From assembly GCA_947165685.1 (NCBI GenBank), contig CAMVBK010000067.1:1-14986 (forward strand): a stretch of DNA of 14,986 nucleotides, read 5' to 3'. A program made the translations under genes and the position numbers. Numbering within the stretch: the stretch's first letter is position 1; every line of letters starts with the position of its first letter. Origin of the DNA: F23-D06 sp947165685. Lineage in GTDB: Bacteria; Bacteroidota; Bacteroidia; Bacteroidales; WCHB1-69. The notes under the pieces were generated by a model. The model did not search any database. It was given only the letters and a program-made list of their open reading frames with translations, and had not been told where the DNA came from. Below, piece by piece: positions 13,023 to 14,986 of the stretch.

Positions 13023-14309
13023 ATGAGCAAACTCATTCAAACCATATCATCCGGACTGAAGGACATTTTCGAGGTTTTCACCCTGGAGTTGCACCGTATT
13101 TTCACGGACGGCGGCGTGATGCTGATTTTCTTTGTGGCCACGCTGCTCTACCCGTTGATTTTCGGGGCCATCTACAAGCACGAGCTTGTGCGCAACCTCC
13201 CGGTGGCGGTGGTGGACGACTCCAGAAGCGCGTCGAGCCGGCGGTTCATCCACAAATTGAATGCCACCCCTGAGGTGAACGTCGATTTCCGCTGCAACAC
13301 CCTCGAAGAGGCCGAGACGCTGATGCGCCAGCGCAAAATCAACGGCATATTCTATTTCCCGAAGGAATACAACGACTTGATTGTCAATGGAGAGCAGGCG
13401 AGACTCTGCCTGTTCTGCGACATGAGCAGTTTTCTGTACTACCGCAGCGTGTTCACAGGAGCCAGCAGTGTGATGCTCGACGAGATGCGCCATATCCAGT
13501 TGGAGCGATACGCCATGGCCGGCACGACGGGCGCGGATGCGGAGGAGATGATTGCGGCCATCCCCTACGATGACGTGAAACTCTTCTCGCCGGCGGGTGG
13601 CTTCACCAGTTTTCTCGTGCCGGCGCTGCTCGCGTTGGTCATCCACCAGACGCTGTTCCTCGGCATCTGCATTCTGTCGGGCACCATCCGCGAAGAGGGG
13701 CAGACGGTGAACGTCATTCCGGAGCGTTTGCGCAACCGTAGCGTCTATCGGGTTGTGTTAGGCCGCGCCATCGCCTACATTATGATCTACATCCCGCTGA
13801 TTGCCATCGACTTAGTGCTGCTGCCGCGAGTGTTCGGATTGCCTCACATCGGCCGTCTTGGCGATCTCTGCCTATTCCTCTTGCCCTTCATGCTGGCCAC
13901 CGTCGCTTTCAGCATGACCGTGGGCATGTTCATCCGCGAGCGCGACACGGTGGTGCTCACCTGCATCTTCTTCAGCGTGGTTTTGTTGTTCCTGTCGGGT
14001 GTGGTGTGGCCCCGCTCCAACATGCCCGCCTTTTGGCGCTACTTCTCCTATCTGTTCCCTTCCACCCATGGTATCCAGGGCTTTGTCCGCATCAATTCGA
14101 TGGGCGCACAGCTCAAACAGGTGCAGTTCGAGTACCTCATGCTCTGGATCCAGGCAGGGGTCTATTTCCTGCTGTCGTGCCTATTCTATCGGCTGTTCTT
14201 CCTCCATGAACGACTGAAGCAGGAGGGCTGGTCGATAAAGCTAAACAGAAAAAAGGTATCTTTGCCGCCTCAAAAAAACTGCGTGGCTACGGATATCTGG
14301 CATGTGTAA
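13023..14309 (+). CDS. ABC-2 type transporter permease, copy 2
   Basis: The 428-residue protein starts 21 bp after copy 1 and has the same plan: an N-terminal span (about 32-51), a periplasmic domain beginning LPVAVVDDSRSASSRR with LNATPEVNV, and multiple C-terminal spans from about 194, including LSGVVWPRSNMPAFWRYF and FPSTHGIQGF. It is probably the partner of copy 1 in a heterodimer. The last 20 or so residues form a basic, polar tail (LNRKKVSLPPQK and following), and the codons there contain a match to the phylum's promoter box. That suggests the 3' end is shared with the promoter of the next gene. No terminator follows the stop. Confidence 0.9.
   Translation: MSKLIQTISSGLKDIFEVFTLELHRIFTDGGVMLIFFVATLLYPLIFGAIYKHELVRNLPVAVVDDSRSASSRRFIHKLNATPEVNVDFRCNTLEEAETLMRQRKINGIFYFPKEYNDLIVNGEQARLCLFCDMSSFLYYRSVFTGASSVMLDEMRHIQLERYAMAGTTGADAEEMIAAIPYDDVKLFSPAGGFTSFLVPALLALVIHQTLFLGICILSGTIREEGQTVNVIPERLRNRSVYRVVLGRAIAYIMIYIPLIAIDLVLLPRVFGLPHIGRLGDLCLFLLPFMLATVAFSMTVGMFIRERDTVVLTCIFFSVVLLFLSGVVWPRSNMPAFWRYFSYLFPSTHGIQGFVRINSMGAQLKQVQFEYLMLWIQAGVYFLLSCLFYRLFFLHERLKQEGWSIKLNRKKVSLPPQKNCVATDIWHV
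14257..14264 (+). promoter_or_regulatory. Candidate -7 box (TATCTTTG) inside the 3' end of permease 2
   Basis: TATCTTTG, preceded by G and followed by CCGCC, matches the boxes at 141 and 3452, including flanking bases. It is 96 bp upstream of the ATG at 14361 and within the coding sequence of the permease. It would give the downstream glycosyltransferase its own transcript with an A-rich leader. No clear -33 element is visible. Confidence 0.6.
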
Positions 14310-14360
14310 GACGAAAAAAGTACGTAATAATCATCAAAAAACAGTTTAAAAAAACAGAAA

Positions 14361-14986
14361 ATGAAAATTCTATTTGCAATAGACGCCTACTTTACCAACA
14401 ACAACGGGACAAGCATTTCCGCGCAGCGTTTTGCGGACGAACTCCGCAAGCGCGGCCATGAAGTGCGCATTCTGACCACTTGCAAGGAAGTGAAGGAGAA
14501 CATCTACGGGCTTCCGGAACTGAAAGTCCCCTTTTTCCAGGGGCTGATTTCGAAACACGGCTTCCAGTTCGCCAAATGGAAGCGGAAGACCATCGCCGAG
14601 GCGGTGCAATGGGCGGACATTGTCCATTGCTACATGCCGTTTGTGATGGAGGCGAAAGCGAAAAAAATCGCCGACAAGATGGGAAAGCCTTCCACGGCCG
14701 CCTTCCACATTCAGCCCGAAAACATCACCTCCAGTATCGGTATGGGGAACATCGCCTGGGTCAACAACGCCATTTTCAGACTGTTCCGCAACACCACCTA
14801 CAACCATTACGGCCATGTGCATACTCCGTCGCAATTCATGGCCGGCGAAATAGAGAAGCGCGGCTACACGGCCAAAATCCATCCTATCTCCAACGGCATC
14901 CAGTCGGATTTCACTTGGACGAAAACGCCCCGGAGCCCGGAATATGCTGACAAAATCCTCATCATGATGGTGGGGCGTTTGGCCGG
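14361..14986 (+). CDS. Family 4 (GT-B) glycosyltransferase, 3' part cut by the window end
   Basis: The first 208 residues are present and the frame stays open to the end. The N-terminal Rossmann domain of a GT-B enzyme is recognisable: MKILFAIDAYFTNNNGTS (1-18), then ADELRKRGHEVRILT, WADIVHCYMPF, AFHIQPENITS, HTPSQFMAGEIEKRG and PISNGI. The sequence stops at IMMVGRLA, the usual opening of the nucleotide-sugar domain (consensus VGRL.EKG). This layout fits diacylglycerol glucosyltransferase-like or lipopolysaccharide-type GT4 enzymes acting at the cytoplasmic face of the membrane. There is no signal peptide. ATG 14361 is preceded by an A-rich leader. Donor, acceptor and C-terminal half cannot be judged. 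Confidence 0.88.
   Translation, partial: MKILFAIDAYFTNNNGTSISAQRFADELRKRGHEVRILTTCKEVKENIYGLPELKVPFFQGLISKHGFQFAKWKRKTIAEAVQWADIVHCYMPFVMEAKAKKIADKMGKPSTAAFHIQPENITSSIGMGNIAWVNNAIFRLFRNTTYNHYGHVHTPSQFMAGEIEKRGYTAKIHPISNGIQSDFTWTKTPRSPEYADKILIMMVGRLA

Overview
The window looks like a chromosomal segment from a member of the Bacteroidota, most likely Bacteroidales. The evidence is the -7 box TATCTTTG or TACTTTTG (the phylum's TAnnTTTG consensus) upstream of several genes, AT-rich leaders mostly lacking Shine-Dalgarno sites, a large periplasmic TlpA-type protein, a Bacteroidales-like IspG N-terminus, and short tandem repeats between genes. Every supported gene is on the + strand. No tRNA, rRNA, CRISPR array, transposase or phage gene was seen, and no gap between genes exceeds about 210 bp.

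Layout. 1-47: possible 3' end of an upstream gene, closed by a hairpin terminator. 173-1852: exported TlpA/thioredoxin-fold protein. 1853-1940: two adjacent tandem repeat arrays. 2058-3401: gdhA (NADP-type glutamate dehydrogenase) with its own promoter and a perfect palindromic terminator. 3476-4507: a ThiL-like kinase whose promoter starts 2 bp after that terminator. 4674-6026: ispG of unusual size. 6121-7131: tsaD. 7207-7917: a DUF2461 protein. 7978-8337 and 8334-9107: a FabZ-like hotdog protein translationally coupled to a family 2 glycosyltransferase. 9307-14309: an export operon (TolC, HlyD, two ABC-2 permeases). 14361 to the end: a family 4 glycosyltransferase cut by the window edge.

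The first half is housekeeping: ammonia assimilation, thiamine cofactor synthesis, isoprenoid synthesis (MEP pathway) and tRNA t6A modification. These genes seem to be independent transcription units separated by repeats rather than a functional cluster. The second half is envelope-oriented. A hotdog protein and a polyprenyl-type glycosyltransferase precede a complete trans-envelope exporter skeleton that has two paralogous permeases but no ATPase gene in view, and another glycosyltransferase follows.

I did not find a clear new defence or mobile system. The most interesting signals are: (i) short tandem arrays with 7, 8 and 9 bp units at four gene junctions, one of which could extend a reading frame; (ii) two dispersed multi-hairpin elements flanking ispG that share architecture but not stem sequence; (iii) an IspG whose middle domain looks shrunken; (iv) a ThiL-like protein with a changed metal-site residue; (v) a hotdog protein lacking the usual dehydratase acid; and (vi) an ABC-2 exporter without a local ATPase.
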